Source of the DNA: Roseiarcus sp963759955
GTDB lineage: Bacteria > Pseudomonadota > Alphaproteobacteria > Rhizobiales > Beijerinckiaceae
Length of the DNA: 64,000 nt
Direction: 5' to 3'
Assembly: GCA_963759955.1 (NCBI GenBank)
Contig: CAVXCA010000065.1
Coordinates: forward strand, 62,001 to 126,000
Positions 27,239 through 35,942 of this stretch are shown here, in pieces (position 1 is the stretch's first letter; every line of letters begins with the position of its first letter). A model generated the notes under the pieces. It was not told the origin of the DNA. It worked only from the letters and a program-made list of their open reading frames with translations, and ran no database searches. The position numbers and the translations under genes were made by a program.

Positions 27239-27506
27239 TAGGGGTTCGAGCGGATCGGCGCGCCGCTCGCCCTCACCCCAACCCCTCTCCCGCGAGCGGG
27301 AGAGGGGCTCCGCCGCGCCGCCAATCCCTTCTCCCGCTTGCGGGAGAAGGTGGACGCGCCTTAGGGCGTCGAAAGACGCCCGTCCTTCGACGGGCTACGG
27401 CGCGGCCGGATGAGGGCCCGCGCGTGCGCGAGCCATCCAGCCGGAAACCGTGTGAGTGGTCCGCCGCCATCGGCGGCGTCCCCAAGCGAACCCTCAGGCT
27501 CGCCCC
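27239..27506. other. Intergenic region with palindromic repeats
   Basis: Short non-coding stretch between the TIR-STAND gene and the convergent parE gene. It contains two perfect hairpins of one sequence family (27282-27307 and 27327-27350). Nothing else recognisable; the rest is GC-rich without a supportable frame. Confidence 0.5.
27282..27350. repeat. Pair of related intergenic palindromes (CTCTCCCGC-type)
   Basis: Two hairpins 19 bp apart. The first has 12-bp perfect arms (cccctctcccgc / gcgggagagggg, 27282-27293 and 27296-27307) and a 2-nt loop. The second has 11-bp perfect arms (ccttctcccgc / gcgggagaagg, 27327-27337 and 27340-27350) and a 2-nt loop. They share the core tctcccgc, which marks them as copies of a dispersed intergenic repeat common in high-GC proteobacteria. 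They may also terminate the TIR-STAND transcript. Confidence 0.7.
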
Positions 27507-27794
27507 TCAGAGCCGTCTCTCCCAATCCTGTCGCCCATGCAGGACGCGCACGACCAGAATGTCCTCGCCGACGATGCGATAGACCACGACGTGAACGCCG
27601 AAGGGGTGAAATCGCACGGGCGGCGAGAACTCGTCGCGCTCTCGCGCGGCGCGCGGGTTGGCGGCGAGGAATTCGAATATTCTTTCGAGTCCGGAATGAT
27701 ACTTTTCCGCCTGCGCGAGCCCGAATTCTGCGGCGCCGCGGACGAAAATGGCGGCGACGTCTTCCGCGGCCGCGTTGGTCAGCCGATAGGCCAA
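27507..27794 (-). CDS. parE: ParE/RelE-family toxin
   Basis: A 95-residue type II toxin of the ParE/RelE superfamily. Landmarks are YRLTNAAAEDVAAIFVRGAAEFG at the N terminus, a helical FGLAQAEKYHSGLERIFEFLAANP, and FHPFGVHVVVYRIVGEDILVVRVLHGRQDW, the family's C-terminal strand with R-V-L-H-x-R. ParE members poison DNA gyrase; gyrase specificity here is inferred from the ParD partner. The start is a TTG at 27794, 3 bp after the antitoxin stop, consistent with translational coupling. Confidence 0.88.
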   Translation of the reverse strand: MAYRLTNAAAEDVAAIFVRGAAEFGLAQAEKYHSGLERIFEFLAANPRAARERDEFSPPVRFHPFGVHVVVYRIVGEDILVVRVLHGRQDWERRL

Positions 27795-27797
27795 CGC

Positions 27798-28046
27798 CTA
27801 ACTCGCGCGGCGCGACGCCGCCGCGCGGGCCGCGACCAAAATGTCTCCCATGCTCTTGTCGCTGACGCCGCTCTCGATCCCCTCCGAGATCAGCGCCTGC
27901 AATTCTGCGATCTTCTGCGCGCGCTCCTGATCGCGGCGCACGAGGTCCCGGACATAGTCGCTCGCATTGCTGTAGCGCCCGCTGCGCGCCTGGGCCTCGA
28001 CCCAGGCCTTCATCGCTTCGGGAAGCGATACGTTCATCGTCGCCAT
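27798..28046 (-). CDS. parD: ParD-family ribbon-helix-helix antitoxin
   Basis: An 82-residue antitoxin. The N-terminal MATMNVSLPEAMKAWVEAQ and SGRYSNASDYVRDLVRRDQ are the classic ParD ribbon-helix-helix DNA-binding part; the C-terminal acidic/helical tail wraps the toxin. AAGGAGAG lies before ATG 28046. It lies upstream of parE as is usual, and a promoter with an overlapping inverted repeat lies just upstream, fitting autorepression by the ParDE complex. Confidence 0.92.
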   Translation of the reverse strand: MATMNVSLPEAMKAWVEAQARSGRYSNASDYVRDLVRRDQERAQKIAELQALISEGIESGVSDKSMGDILVAARAAASRRAS

Positions 28047-28058
28047 TTCGCCCTCTCC

Positions 28059-28096
28059 TTGGCGAAATTCCTAGCAATTTTGGCAAAGATTGTCAA
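28059..28096 (-). promoter_or_regulatory. parDE promoter with overlapping operator-like inverted repeat
   Basis: On the minus strand TTGACA (28096-28091) and TAGGAA (28073-28068) are separated by exactly 17 bp, with TGC before the -10 as in extended -10 promoters. An imperfect inverted repeat with 11-bp arms (28059-28069 and 28076-28086) covers the -10, the position expected for a ParD operator. It lies 22 bp before the parD start codon. Confidence 0.55.
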
Positions 28097-28195
28097 AGCT
28101 GCGCGAGGTTGCGATGACGCCCGCGAAGCCGGACACGCTCTTTGACAGCGCGCCGATCGACGGGGTCGCGCTGACGCAGGCCAAGCAATGTCCTT

Positions 28196-28912
28196 TCAGC
28201 GCGAGGACGCTCCCTGCCCGCCCCCCTGCGCCGTCTGTCCGAACAGGATCTTTTTTCCCTCTTCGGTGACGGCGGGCCGGTTGGCGTAGGGCTCGCCTTT
28301 GGCGTAGGCGCGCGCCGTCGCAGGCCGGGCTCGGATCGCTTCGAACCAGCGGCGGAGATGGGGAAAGTCGTCGAGGTTCTGCTGCTGGCGCTTCCACGGC
28401 ACGATCCACGGATACGACGCCATGTCGGCGATGGTGTAATCGTCGCCGGCGAGGAAAGCGTGATCGGCGAGCCGGCGGTCGAGCACGCCGTAGAGCCGGT
28501 TCGTCTCCTTGATGTAGCGGTCGATCGCATAGGGAATTTTCACCGACGCGTACAAGCCGAAGTGATGGTTCTGCCCCGCCATCGGACCGAGGCCGCCGAC
28601 CTGCCAGAACAGCCATTCGATGACCGTCTTGCGGCCGCGGAGGTCGGTCGGCAAGAACCGGCCGCTCTTTTCCGCGAGATACATCAGGATCGCGCCGAAC
28701 TCGAACACGGCTATCGGCTCGCCGCCGTCGACGGGCTCGGAGTCGATGATCGCCGGCATGCGGTTGTTCGGCGAAAAGGCGAGAAATTCCGGCTTGAACT
28801 GGTCGCCGGCGCTGATGTCGACGGGAACGATGCGATAATCGAGCCCTGCCTCCTCGAGAAGAAGCGTGATCTTGTGCCCGTTGGGCGTCGGCCAATAATA
28901 GAGATCGATCAT
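28196..28912 (-). CDS. Glutathione S-transferase family protein (Nu-class/YfcG-like)
   Basis: A 238-residue GST with the thioredoxin-fold N-terminal domain MIDLYYWPTPNGHKITLLLEEAG, the NNRMPAIIDSEP cis-proline segment, and FEFGAILMYLAEKSGRF (glutathione gamma-glutamyl contact), then the helical C-terminal domain with FLAGDDYTIADMASYPWI. YfcG-like members act as disulfide-bond reductases or peroxidases using glutathione. Its start codon overlaps the tetR stop by 4 bp. A related GST is encoded divergently across the tetR promoter. Confidence 0.9.
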   Translation of the reverse strand: MIDLYYWPTPNGHKITLLLEEAGLDYRIVPVDISAGDQFKPEFLAFSPNNRMPAIIDSEPVDGGEPIAVFEFGAILMYLAEKSGRFLPTDLRGRKTVIEWLFWQVGGLGPMAGQNHHFGLYASVKIPYAIDRYIKETNRLYGVLDRRLADHAFLAGDDYTIADMASYPWIVPWKRQQQNLDDFPHLRRWFEAIRARPATARAYAKGEPYANRPAVTEEGKKILFGQTAQGGGQGASSR

Positions 28913-29523
28913 TTTTCGCTTCGCTCCTTGCGATTGGGGTCGGGATCGAGCAGCGCGAGAACCGGCCGCATGAGGCCTTCCAGCAACGCGCGTTCGGGCC
29001 TGGCGCGCGCGAGGACGCGAATGCCTAGGAACACGCTTAAGAACAGCCTCGCCAGGTCTTCGGAGCTTTGCGAGGCCGCGATCGTTCCCGCCCGCTGGCC
29101 GGCCGCTGCGCAGCGGCGGAAGAACGCCTCGATCTCGACCAGCACGCCGGCGACGACGCGCTGGAATTCCGGATCGTGCGGCGCTGCTTCGAGCGCCGTG
29201 TTCACCAACAGGCAGCCCTTGCGCTGCCTGTCGCCTAGGGATCGTTCGACGATTTCCTCGAAGAACGCGGCAATGGCCTGGCGCGGCGGCAAGCGGCCCT
29301 CCAATCGCGCGATGCGATCGAAGGCGCCTTGCTCGACGTAGGAACGCAGCGCCCGCAGAAAGAGCGCGCGTTTGTCGCCGAAGGCGTTGTAGAGGCTGGC
29401 GCCGGCGATGTTCATTTGTTCGGCGAGATCGCGAACGGACGTCGCCTCGTAGCCGCGCGCCCAGAAACACTGAATCGCAGCCTCGAGGACAGCCGCTTCG
29501 TCGAATTCTCTCGGCCGCGCCAT
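28909..29523 (-). CDS. TetR/AcrR family transcriptional regulator
   Basis: A 204-residue repressor. The DNA-binding helix-turn-helix is EAAIQCFWARGYEATSVRDLAEQMNIAGASLYNAFGDKRALF (about residues 14-55). The C-terminal ligand domain is alanine/arginine-rich. It heads a minus-strand operon with the overlapping GST gene and is divergent from a second GST, so it most likely controls both. A candidate operator lies in the shared promoter region. Confidence 0.92.
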   Translation of the reverse strand: MARPREFDEAAVLEAAIQCFWARGYEATSVRDLAEQMNIAGASLYNAFGDKRALFLRALRSYVEQGAFDRIARLEGRLPPRQAIAAFFEEIVERSLGDRQRKGCLLVNTALEAAPHDPEFQRVVAGVLVEIEAFFRRCAAAGQRAGTIAASQSSEDLARLFLSVFLGIRVLARARPERALLEGLMRPVLALLDPDPNRKERSEK

Positions 29524-29587
29524 CGCCGCCCTTCTCTCAAGAATTGTGTTCGAGCGGGCATTGCCATCCCGATCGGATTGTGCATTC

Positions 29588-29603
29588 TATATCGAACGAT
29601 CTA
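29588..29603. promoter_or_regulatory. Candidate TetR operator (inverted repeat)
   Basis: Arms tatatcg and cgatcta with a 2-bp spacer match at 6 of 7 positions and resemble the TAGaCcg-NN-cgGtCTA operators of NemR/AcuR-type TetR regulators. It lies in the 207-bp region between the divergent tetR and GST genes. Confidence 0.45.
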
Positions 29604-29730
29604 AAATGAAGCAAGCTCGAGGCGCCGAAGGACCGACGCCGTCGGGTTCCGGACTTCCGGCGCGACGCCAGCCGAGCGGCTGACTTGAAGGTCCGAAACG
29701 TCCTGGATTTCGCCCGCGAAGGAGAACGCC

Positions 29731-30435
29731 GTGATCCGATTCTATTTCAACCCCGCCCCCAATCCGGCCAAGGTCGCGCTCTTTCTCGAAGAGGCCGGCC
29801 TGCCTTACCAAGTCGTTCCCATCGACACGCGCAAAGGCGAGCAGCACACGCCGGCCTTTCGCGCGATCAACCCGAACGGAAAGGTCCCGGCGATTATCGA
29901 CACCGAAGGGCCTGGCGGCGGCGAGGTCCGGGTGTTCGATTCGAGCGCAATCCTGCTCTATCTCGGCGACAAAACCGGGCGTTTCATCGGCTCGCCCGCG
30001 GAGCGGGGGGAACTCTTGTCGTGGCTGTTCTTCATCGCTTCGGGGATCGGTCCCTTTTCCGGCCAAGCGGTGCATTTCCAGCACGCCGCTCCCGAAACGA
30101 TTCCGTACGCCGTCAATCGCTATCGGCGCGAGGTCGAGCGGCATTACGGCGTGCTCGATCAGCATCTCGCCGATCGAGACGCCATCTTGAACAGCGGCTA
30201 TTCGATCGCCGATATGTCCGCTTGGGGTTGGCTGGATCGCGCATCGCGGGTGCTGCCGGGAAACGTCGATCCGCTCCTCGCCTTTCCCAACCTGAAGCGT
30301 TGGCTCGCCGCCGTCGACGCGCGGCCGGCCGCCGCGCGAGCCCGCGCCGTGGGCAAGGACATCGTGTTCAAGACCGAAATGGATGAAGCAGCGAAGCGCG
30401 CGCTCTACCCCTCGAATTATCCGGCGGCGCAGTAG
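29731..30435 (+). CDS. Glutathione S-transferase family protein
   Basis: A 234-residue GST, paralogous to the one at 28196-28912. It opens MIRFYFNPAPNPAKVALFLEEAG, has NPNGKVPAIID with the cis-proline, FDSSAILLYLGDKTGRF, and the C-terminal SGYSIADMSAWGWLDRA. The GTG start is preceded by GAAGGAGA 7 bp upstream. Divergent from the tetR-GST operon; its stop is 6 bp from the stop of the convergent LysR gene. Probably used in electrophile detoxification; the substrate is unknown. Confidence 0.9.
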   Translation: MIRFYFNPAPNPAKVALFLEEAGLPYQVVPIDTRKGEQHTPAFRAINPNGKVPAIIDTEGPGGGEVRVFDSSAILLYLGDKTGRFIGSPAERGELLSWLFFIASGIGPFSGQAVHFQHAAPETIPYAVNRYRREVERHYGVLDQHLADRDAILNSGYSIADMSAWGWLDRASRVLPGNVDPLLAFPNLKRWLAAVDARPAAARARAVGKDIVFKTEMDEAAKRALYPSNYPAAQ

Positions 30436-30441
30436 GACGTT

Positions 30442-31395
30442 TCATTCCGCTGACGCGAGGACCGACCCGCCCGCCCCCTCCCCCCGAATCTCCACGATCG
30501 CCTGCACGAGCCAGTCCAGCGCCGGGTCCGGCGCCTCGGCGCGCGCGCGCAGGATCGACAGTTCGAAAGGCGGCAGGTCGATAGTCGGGGGAAAGACGGC
30601 GAGGCCGAACGGCTCGGCGAAGGTTTTGGCGAGGGACTCCGGCACGCTCGCGGTCGCGTCGCCCGCGGCGATCGTCGCGAACGCGGCAAGAAATTGCGGG
30701 ACGGCGGCGCGGGTGCGGCGCGTAAGGCCGCGCGCGGCGAGAACGGGGTCGATCGCGCCGATCAGATCGCCGGCGGCGGAGACGACGATTTGATCCGTCG
30801 CCAGCCACTTCTCCAGCGACATCCCGTCGCGAAACAGGGGGTGGCCCTTCCTCGCGACGATGGAGAAGCTTTCCCATCCGAGGCGGATCTTGGTCATCCC
30901 CGCGCCCGGCGTCTCGAACACGCCGAGCGCCAGATCGACGCGCCCTTCGCGCACCGCCTTGCGCGTCTCCTCGCGACCGAACGAACGGAACGCCAGCCGC
31001 GCCTCGGGCGCCTCGCGCGCCAGACGCGCTAGAAGCTTGGGCGCGAGGGTGACGATCAAGGCGTCGAGCGCCGCGATCTGAAACAGCCGGTCGATCGAAT
31101 CGGGGAGGAACTCGCCCGGCTCGACAAGAGCGCCGCGTAGCGCGCCCAGCGCCCGCGCGATGGGTTCGCGCAACGCCAACGCGCGCGGCGTCGGGACGAC
31201 GCCTTGCGGCCGGCGCAGGAACAGCGGATCGCCGAAAATGTCGCGCAAGCGCGCCAGCGCATGGCTGATCGCCGACGGCGTCAGGCGCAGACGCTCGCTC
31301 GCCTTGGACAGGTTGCCCGTGCGCAGGACCTCCTCGAACACCAGCAGCAGCCCGGCGTCGAGCCGCCTGAGCTGAGCGTCATTCATATCTGTCAT
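30442..31395 (-). CDS. LysR family transcriptional regulator
   Basis: A 317-residue LTTR. The N-terminal winged helix contains LLLVFEEVLRTGNLSKASERLRLTPSAISHALARLRDIFGDPLFLRRPQG; the remainder is the periplasmic-binding-like effector domain (LALGVFETPGAGMTKIRLGWESFSIVARKGHPLF). It is divergent from the NmrA-like reductase gene with 86 bp between them, the usual arrangement for a LysR regulator and its target, although that target now carries a frameshift. Confidence 0.93.
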   Translation of the reverse strand: MTDMNDAQLRRLDAGLLLVFEEVLRTGNLSKASERLRLTPSAISHALARLRDIFGDPLFLRRPQGVVPTPRALALREPIARALGALRGALVEPGEFLPDSIDRLFQIAALDALIVTLAPKLLARLAREAPEARLAFRSFGREETRKAVREGRVDLALGVFETPGAGMTKIRLGWESFSIVARKGHPLFRDGMSLEKWLATDQIVVSAAGDLIGAIDPVLAARGLTRRTRAAVPQFLAAFATIAAGDATASVPESLAKTFAEPFGLAVFPPTIDLPPFELSILRARAEAPDPALDWLVQAIVEIRGEGAGGSVLASAE

Positions 31396-31481
31396 GTCGC
31401 GAATTCAATTCCTTTCATGAGGGAAGTCAAGCATCGTCCCGCCCATCGAACGGCGGCTTCCGCCGTCAAGGAGAGAATCCC

Positions 31482-32316
31482 ATGACCATTCTGGTGAGCA
31501 ACGCCAACGGCAAAGTCGGACACGAAGTGGCGAAGGCGCTGTTGGCCGCCGGCCAAAGCGTGCGCATCGGCGCGCGCGCCGTCGACAAGGCGAAGGCCGA
31601 ATTTCCCGGCGCCGAGATCGTGGAACTGGATTTCGCCCGCCCGGCGACGCTCGCGGCGGCGGTGAACGGCGTCGGCGCCGTCTTTTCCGCGACGCCCTAC
31701 GAACTGCTGCCGAATGCCGAGCAAGAGCTGATCGCCGCCGCGAAGGCCGCCGGCGTCAAGCGGTTCGTCAAACTCTCGGCGATGGGCGTCGACGGCGACC
31801 CCAATTCGCCGCACATGCTGGCGGAGAAGGCGCTCAGGGAGTTCGGGCCTCGCTTGGACGGCGCTGCGGCCGACCTTCTTCATGCAAAACTACACGACGA
31901 TGATGGCGCCCTCAGTGCGCGCGGGCGCGATCTACGAGGCGGCGGGCGAAGGCGCGACCAGCTTCGTCGACGCTCGCGACATTGCGGCGGTGGCGGTCGC
32001 CGCGCTGACCAAGCCGGGCCACGACGGCAAGATCTACACCCTGACCGGCCCCTCGGCGCTGACCCGCAAAGAGGTCGCGGCGGCGTTGAGCCAGGCGATC
32101 GGCAAGCCGGTCGCCTACATTGCGATCGACGATGCGGCGCTGCGCGGCGCGATGGCTGGGGCGCCGCCCGCGCTCACGGAACTGATGAGCGCGCTCTACG
32201 GCGCCGTGCGGCAGGGCTACACCGCCCACGTCGCCGGCGACATTGCCGAAGTGACCGGCCGGCCGGCGCGCGACTTCGTCGCCTTCTCCGCCGATCACGT
32301 CGCAGCGTGGCGATAA
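31482..32316 (+). pseudogene. NmrA-like NAD(P)-binding reductase, frameshifted
   Basis: The gene encodes an NmrA/atypical SDR-type NAD(P)-binding protein of about 277 residues, but the frame breaks in the middle. The first part starts MTILVSNANGKVGHEVAKALL (Rossmann GxxGxxG-like) and runs to about 31840 (HMLAEKALRE). An extra T near 31842-31843 shifts the frame; removing it restores a continuous ...ALRESGLAWTALRPTFFMQNYTT... The second part, 31882-32316, continues with FVDARDIAAVAVAALT and YTLTGPSALTRKEVAAAL. RBS AAGGAGAG precedes the ATG. Either a true inactivating mutation or a sequencing error. Confidence 0.82.
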
Positions 32317-32332
32317 GCGAGCAAATCTCGCG

Positions 32333-35300
32333 CTACGCCGCGCCGCGGCCGGGCTCCTGGGCGCGCGGCCGGAGGAGGCCGAAGGGGCGGTTGGCGCGAA
32401 CGATCGACGAGGCGACGCAGACGAGGCGGGCGGAGCAAAGAACATCCGGCAGGCTTTCGGCGGGAACCGGCTTGCTGAAGAGATAGCCCTGCATTTCGTC
32501 GCAGCCGTGATCGCGTAAGAAAGCCGCCTGCTCGACCGTCTCCACGCCCTCGGCGACCACCGTCAGGCCGAGCGCCTTGCCCATGCCGATGATCGCTTCG
32601 GCGATCGCGCGGTCCTCGGCGTCGTGCGGCAGATCCTGAACGAACGAGCGATCGATCTTGATCGTGTCGACCGGAAACTTCTTCATCAGCGACATCGAGG
32701 AATAACCGGTGCCGAAATCGTCGATGGCGAGGCGCACGCCGCGGCTGCGGATGACGTCGAGCAGTTCGATCGCGCGCCCGACATTGTGCATCACCATGCT
32801 TTCGGTGATCTCGATCTGCAGCCGCTCCGGCGGCATGCCGCTCGCGCCGAGCGCGTCGTCGATGTCCCGCAGCAGATTCTCGTCCGAGAACTGGCGCGGC
32901 GACAGGTTGACCGCCATCGACAACGGCGGCAGCCCCTGCCGCCGCCACGCCATGGTCTGCGCGCAAGCGGTTTTCAGCACCCAGCGTCCGATCGGAACGA
33001 TCAAACCGGTTTCTTCGGCGAGCGGAATGAACTGCGCCGGCGAAAGCGGTCCCAAGTCTGGCGCCGTCCAGCGCAGCAGCGCCTCGACGCCCGTGACCTG
33101 GTCCGTCGCTACGTCCACTTTCGGCTGGTAGTGCAGCGAGAACTCGTCGCGGTCGAGCGCCTGGCGCAATCGGGCCTCGAACGCGAGGCGCTCGACCGAT
33201 TGCGTCTTGCTCTGCTTGACGAAGTAGCGGAAGCCGTTCTTGCCCTCCTCCTTGGCGCGATACATCGCCATGTCCGCGTTCTTGGTCAGCGCCGTCTCGT
33301 CCTCCCCGTCGTCCGGGAACATCGCGACGCCGATGCTGGCGGTGGAGCGGCACTCGAGACCGCAGAGCTGGACCGGCTCGCAGACGACATCGAGCAGCCG
33401 ACGCGCGGCGGCGTCGACCTCCTGCAAGTCTTTTGCGTGCTCGAGGATGACCACGAACTCGTCGCCGCCGAGCCGAGCGACGACGTCGCCGGCGCGCAGA
33501 CATCGGCGCAGCCGGTTGGCGGTCTCCACCAGCAACGCGTCGCCCGCGTCATGCCCGAGCGAATCGTTGATGACCTTGAATCGGTCGATGTCGATGAACA
33601 GAACCGCGAAGCTTCGATCGTCGCGTCGCGCCAGCTCGATCGACGAACGCAGCAATTGATTGAACATCGCCCGATTGGGAAGGTCGGTCAGACCGTCGTG
33701 CGTCGCCAAGTACTTGATGCGCTCGTCGGCCTGGGCTTTTTCGTCGGCGCGATCGAAGTTTTCAAGCGCGAAGGAAACGTTGTTGGCCATGCGAACCAGT
33801 AGCTCGACGAGTTCGGGCGTGAACGCGTCGCGCTCGCTCGACATGAAGACCAGAACGCCGGCCGCCCGACCGCGGCAGAGCAGCGGCAAGGCGGCGCCGG
33901 ACTTGTTGCCTTCGCGCAGCGCCCGCTCGTGAAAGGCGGCGCCGCGTTCATCGCCGAGATAATCGTTGATGATGCACGGCTGCAACGTCCGAAACGCCGT
34001 TCCGCTCACGCCGCGCCCCTCCGGATAGGCGTCGGCGATCGCTACTCTTATGGTGCTCTGCATTTCCCCTTTAGGGCCCGCCCAGGCGGCGACGCGCATG
34101 AAGTCCTCGCCGGGTTCGCTCAACGCGATGATCGTCGAGGCGAACCGGCCGCCTTGCACCGCCGCTTCGCAGACCAACTGGAACAGCTCGGTTCGGGTGC
34201 GGGCGCGCATGATCGCTTCGTTGGTCGCGCTCAGCGCGGCGAACATGCGGGTCAAGCGCTCCTTCTGCTCGCTCGCCAGGCGGCGTTCGTCCGCGCGATC
34301 GAAGTTCTCGAGGGCGAACGAGACGTTGTCCGCGAGACGCTGGAGCAGTTCGACGAGTTCGGGCGTGAACGCGCCTTGTTCGCTGGCGAGGAAGATCAGC
34401 ACGCCCACCGCTTCGCCATGGCTGAGCAAGGGCAGCGCGGCGAGCGATTTTATGCCCCTGGCGCGCGCATTGTCGTGAAAGGCGGCGCCGCGTTGGTCGG
34501 CGAGATAGTCGTTGCTGATGCACGGCTGGCGCGTGCGAAACGCTGTTCCCGTCACGCCGCGCCCCTCGGGATGGCCGGCCGAAATCGCCGTTCTCACCGA
34601 CCCCCGCAGAACCGCGGCCGGGCCGGTGGTGGCGACCTCCTTCAAGAAGTCAGAGCCGGACTCCGCCAGAGAGACCGTGGCGGCGGCGAACTTGCCGCCG
34701 TTGACGGCCGCCTCGCACACCCGCTCGAATAGTTCCTCGCGCGTGCGGGCGCGCATGATGGCTTCGTTGGTCGCGCTCAGCGCGGTGTACATCCGGGTGA
34801 GGCGTTCCCTTTGCTGGTCCGCCAGGCGACGTTCGTCGGCCCGATCGAAGTTTTCGAGCGCGAAGGAGACGTTGTCCGCGAGCCGCTGCAGAAGTTCGAC
34901 GAGCTCCATTGTAAACGCGTCGAGTTCGCTGGAAAGGAACAGCAGGACGCCGACCGGTTCGCCACGGCTGAGCAGCGGCAGCGCGGCGCAGGATTTGCTG
35001 CCCCGACCGCGCGCCTTGTCGTGAAACGCCGCGGCCCGTTCGTCGGCGAGATAATCGTTGCTGACGCAAGGTCGGCGCGTGCGAAACGCCGTTCCGGTCA
35101 ACCCGCGTCCCTCGGGATGCTCGGGCGTGATCGCCAGTCTCAGGGTTTTCGCCAGCTCCGCGTTCGGTCCCGCGCTCGCGACGACATTCAGAAATTCGCT
35201 TCCGGTCTGCGCCAAGGCGATGATGGCGAAGGTGAACGGACCGCCGCGCACCGCCGCCTCGCAGACCAATTGGAACAGTTCCGCCCGCGTCGCGGCGCGC

Positions 35301-35791
35301 ATGATCGCCTCGTTGGTCGCGCTCAGAGCGGCGAACATCCGGGTGAGGCGTTCCTTTTGCTCGTCGGCCAGGCGACGGTCGTCCCCGCGATCGAAGTTTT
35401 CGAGCGCCGACGACACGTTCTCCACGAGGCGTTTAAGAAGCCCGACGGCCGGATCGCTGAACGCGCCCGATCGAGCGGGATAGAAGGCGAAGACGCCAAT
35501 CTCTGAGCCGCCGCGCAGGATCGGGATCAGCGCGCCCTCGCCGGCGTTGAACGTCGGATCGGCGGGAAGTTTCAAAGCGCGAAGACGCTCGAGGCCTTCG
35601 CCGGCGCCCGCCGCCTGCCGCAAGCTTCCGTCGGCATCGACGAGCAGAACGCCCGCGCAACCGATCTCGCCATGTCCAACCGCGGCGTCGCAGACGCTTT
35701 GGAGGAGATCGGCGGGCGTTGTCGCGCGCGTTATCGCTTCGCTGACCGCCGTCAGCGCCGCGAACCTCCACTCTGCGCACTGCCTCGCCAT
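32333..35791 (-). CDS. Multi-GAF diguanylate cyclase/phosphodiesterase (GGDEF-EAL)
   Basis: A 1152-residue cytoplasmic c-di-GMP enzyme without membrane segments. Four N-terminal GAF-type modules (about 1-150, 150-325, 325-507, 507-690) are joined by near-identical linkers with ERLTRMFAALSATNEAIMRA. The GGDEF domain (about 695-860) has an intact RLGGDEF active site with an RAGD inhibitory site five residues upstream; the EAL domain (about 870-1125) has VEALLRW and DDFGTGYSSM. Both activities are therefore possible. The repeated linkers recur with an exact period of 546 bp. The signal sensed by the GAF modules is unknown. No partner gene overlaps it. Confidence 0.93.
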   Translation of the reverse strand: MARQCAEWRFAALTAVSEAITRATTPADLLQSVCDAAVGHGEIGCAGVLLVDADGSLRQAAGAGEGLERLRALKLPADPTFNAGEGALIPILRGGSEIGVFAFYPARSGAFSDPAVGLLKRLVENVSSALENFDRGDDRRLADEQKERLTRMFAALSATNEAIMRAATRAELFQLVCEAAVRGGPFTFAIIALAQTGSEFLNVVASAGPNAELAKTLRLAITPEHPEGRGLTGTAFRTRRPCVSNDYLADERAAAFHDKARGRGSKSCAALPLLSRGEPVGVLLFLSSELDAFTMELVELLQRLADNVSFALENFDRADERRLADQQRERLTRMYTALSATNEAIMRARTREELFERVCEAAVNGGKFAAATVSLAESGSDFLKEVATTGPAAVLRGSVRTAISAGHPEGRGVTGTAFRTRQPCISNDYLADQRGAAFHDNARARGIKSLAALPLLSHGEAVGVLIFLASEQGAFTPELVELLQRLADNVSFALENFDRADERRLASEQKERLTRMFAALSATNEAIMRARTRTELFQLVCEAAVQGGRFASTIIALSEPGEDFMRVAAWAGPKGEMQSTIRVAIADAYPEGRGVSGTAFRTLQPCIINDYLGDERGAAFHERALREGNKSGAALPLLCRGRAAGVLVFMSSERDAFTPELVELLVRMANNVSFALENFDRADEKAQADERIKYLATHDGLTDLPNRAMFNQLLRSSIELARRDDRSFAVLFIDIDRFKVINDSLGHDAGDALLVETANRLRRCLRAGDVVARLGGDEFVVILEHAKDLQEVDAAARRLLDVVCEPVQLCGLECRSTASIGVAMFPDDGEDETALTKNADMAMYRAKEEGKNGFRYFVKQSKTQSVERLAFEARLRQALDRDEFSLHYQPKVDVATDQVTGVEALLRWTAPDLGPLSPAQFIPLAEETGLIVPIGRWVLKTACAQTMAWRRQGLPPLSMAVNLSPRQFSDENLLRDIDDALGASGMPPERLQIEITESMVMHNVGRAIELLDVIRSRGVRLAIDDFGTGYSSMSLMKKFPVDTIKIDRSFVQDLPHDAEDRAIAEAIIGMGKALGLTVVAEGVETVEQAAFLRDHGCDEMQGYLFSKPVPAESLPDVLCSARLVCVASSIVRANRPFGLLRPRAQEPGRGAA
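34209..35346. repeat. 546-bp tandem coding repeat in the GAF region
   Basis: The linker sequence around atgatcgcctcgttggtcgc is found at 34209, 34755 and 35301, spaced exactly 546 bp (182 codons). The neighbouring GAF-coding DNA is also strongly similar between units. This is the footprint of in-frame tandem duplication of one GAF module plus linker. Confidence 0.8.
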
Positions 35792-35942
35792 CGCGCCGCC
35801 CGCATCGATCCCCCCTGGAGAAGATTGTGCGGCAGAGCTGAACGGCCGGTTAGGATTCTAGCTAAACAGAATAGAAACATTCCAAGAATATCATGAAAAG
35901 CGACGTGTTTGGAAAAGGATAACCTAACAGAAGAGAGAAACG

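Noticed and set aside
23282..28195. Integrated mobile island with integrase, transposase or attachment sites
   Set aside because: I found no recombinase, no tRNA and no flanking direct repeats, so only an accessory pocket is claimed.
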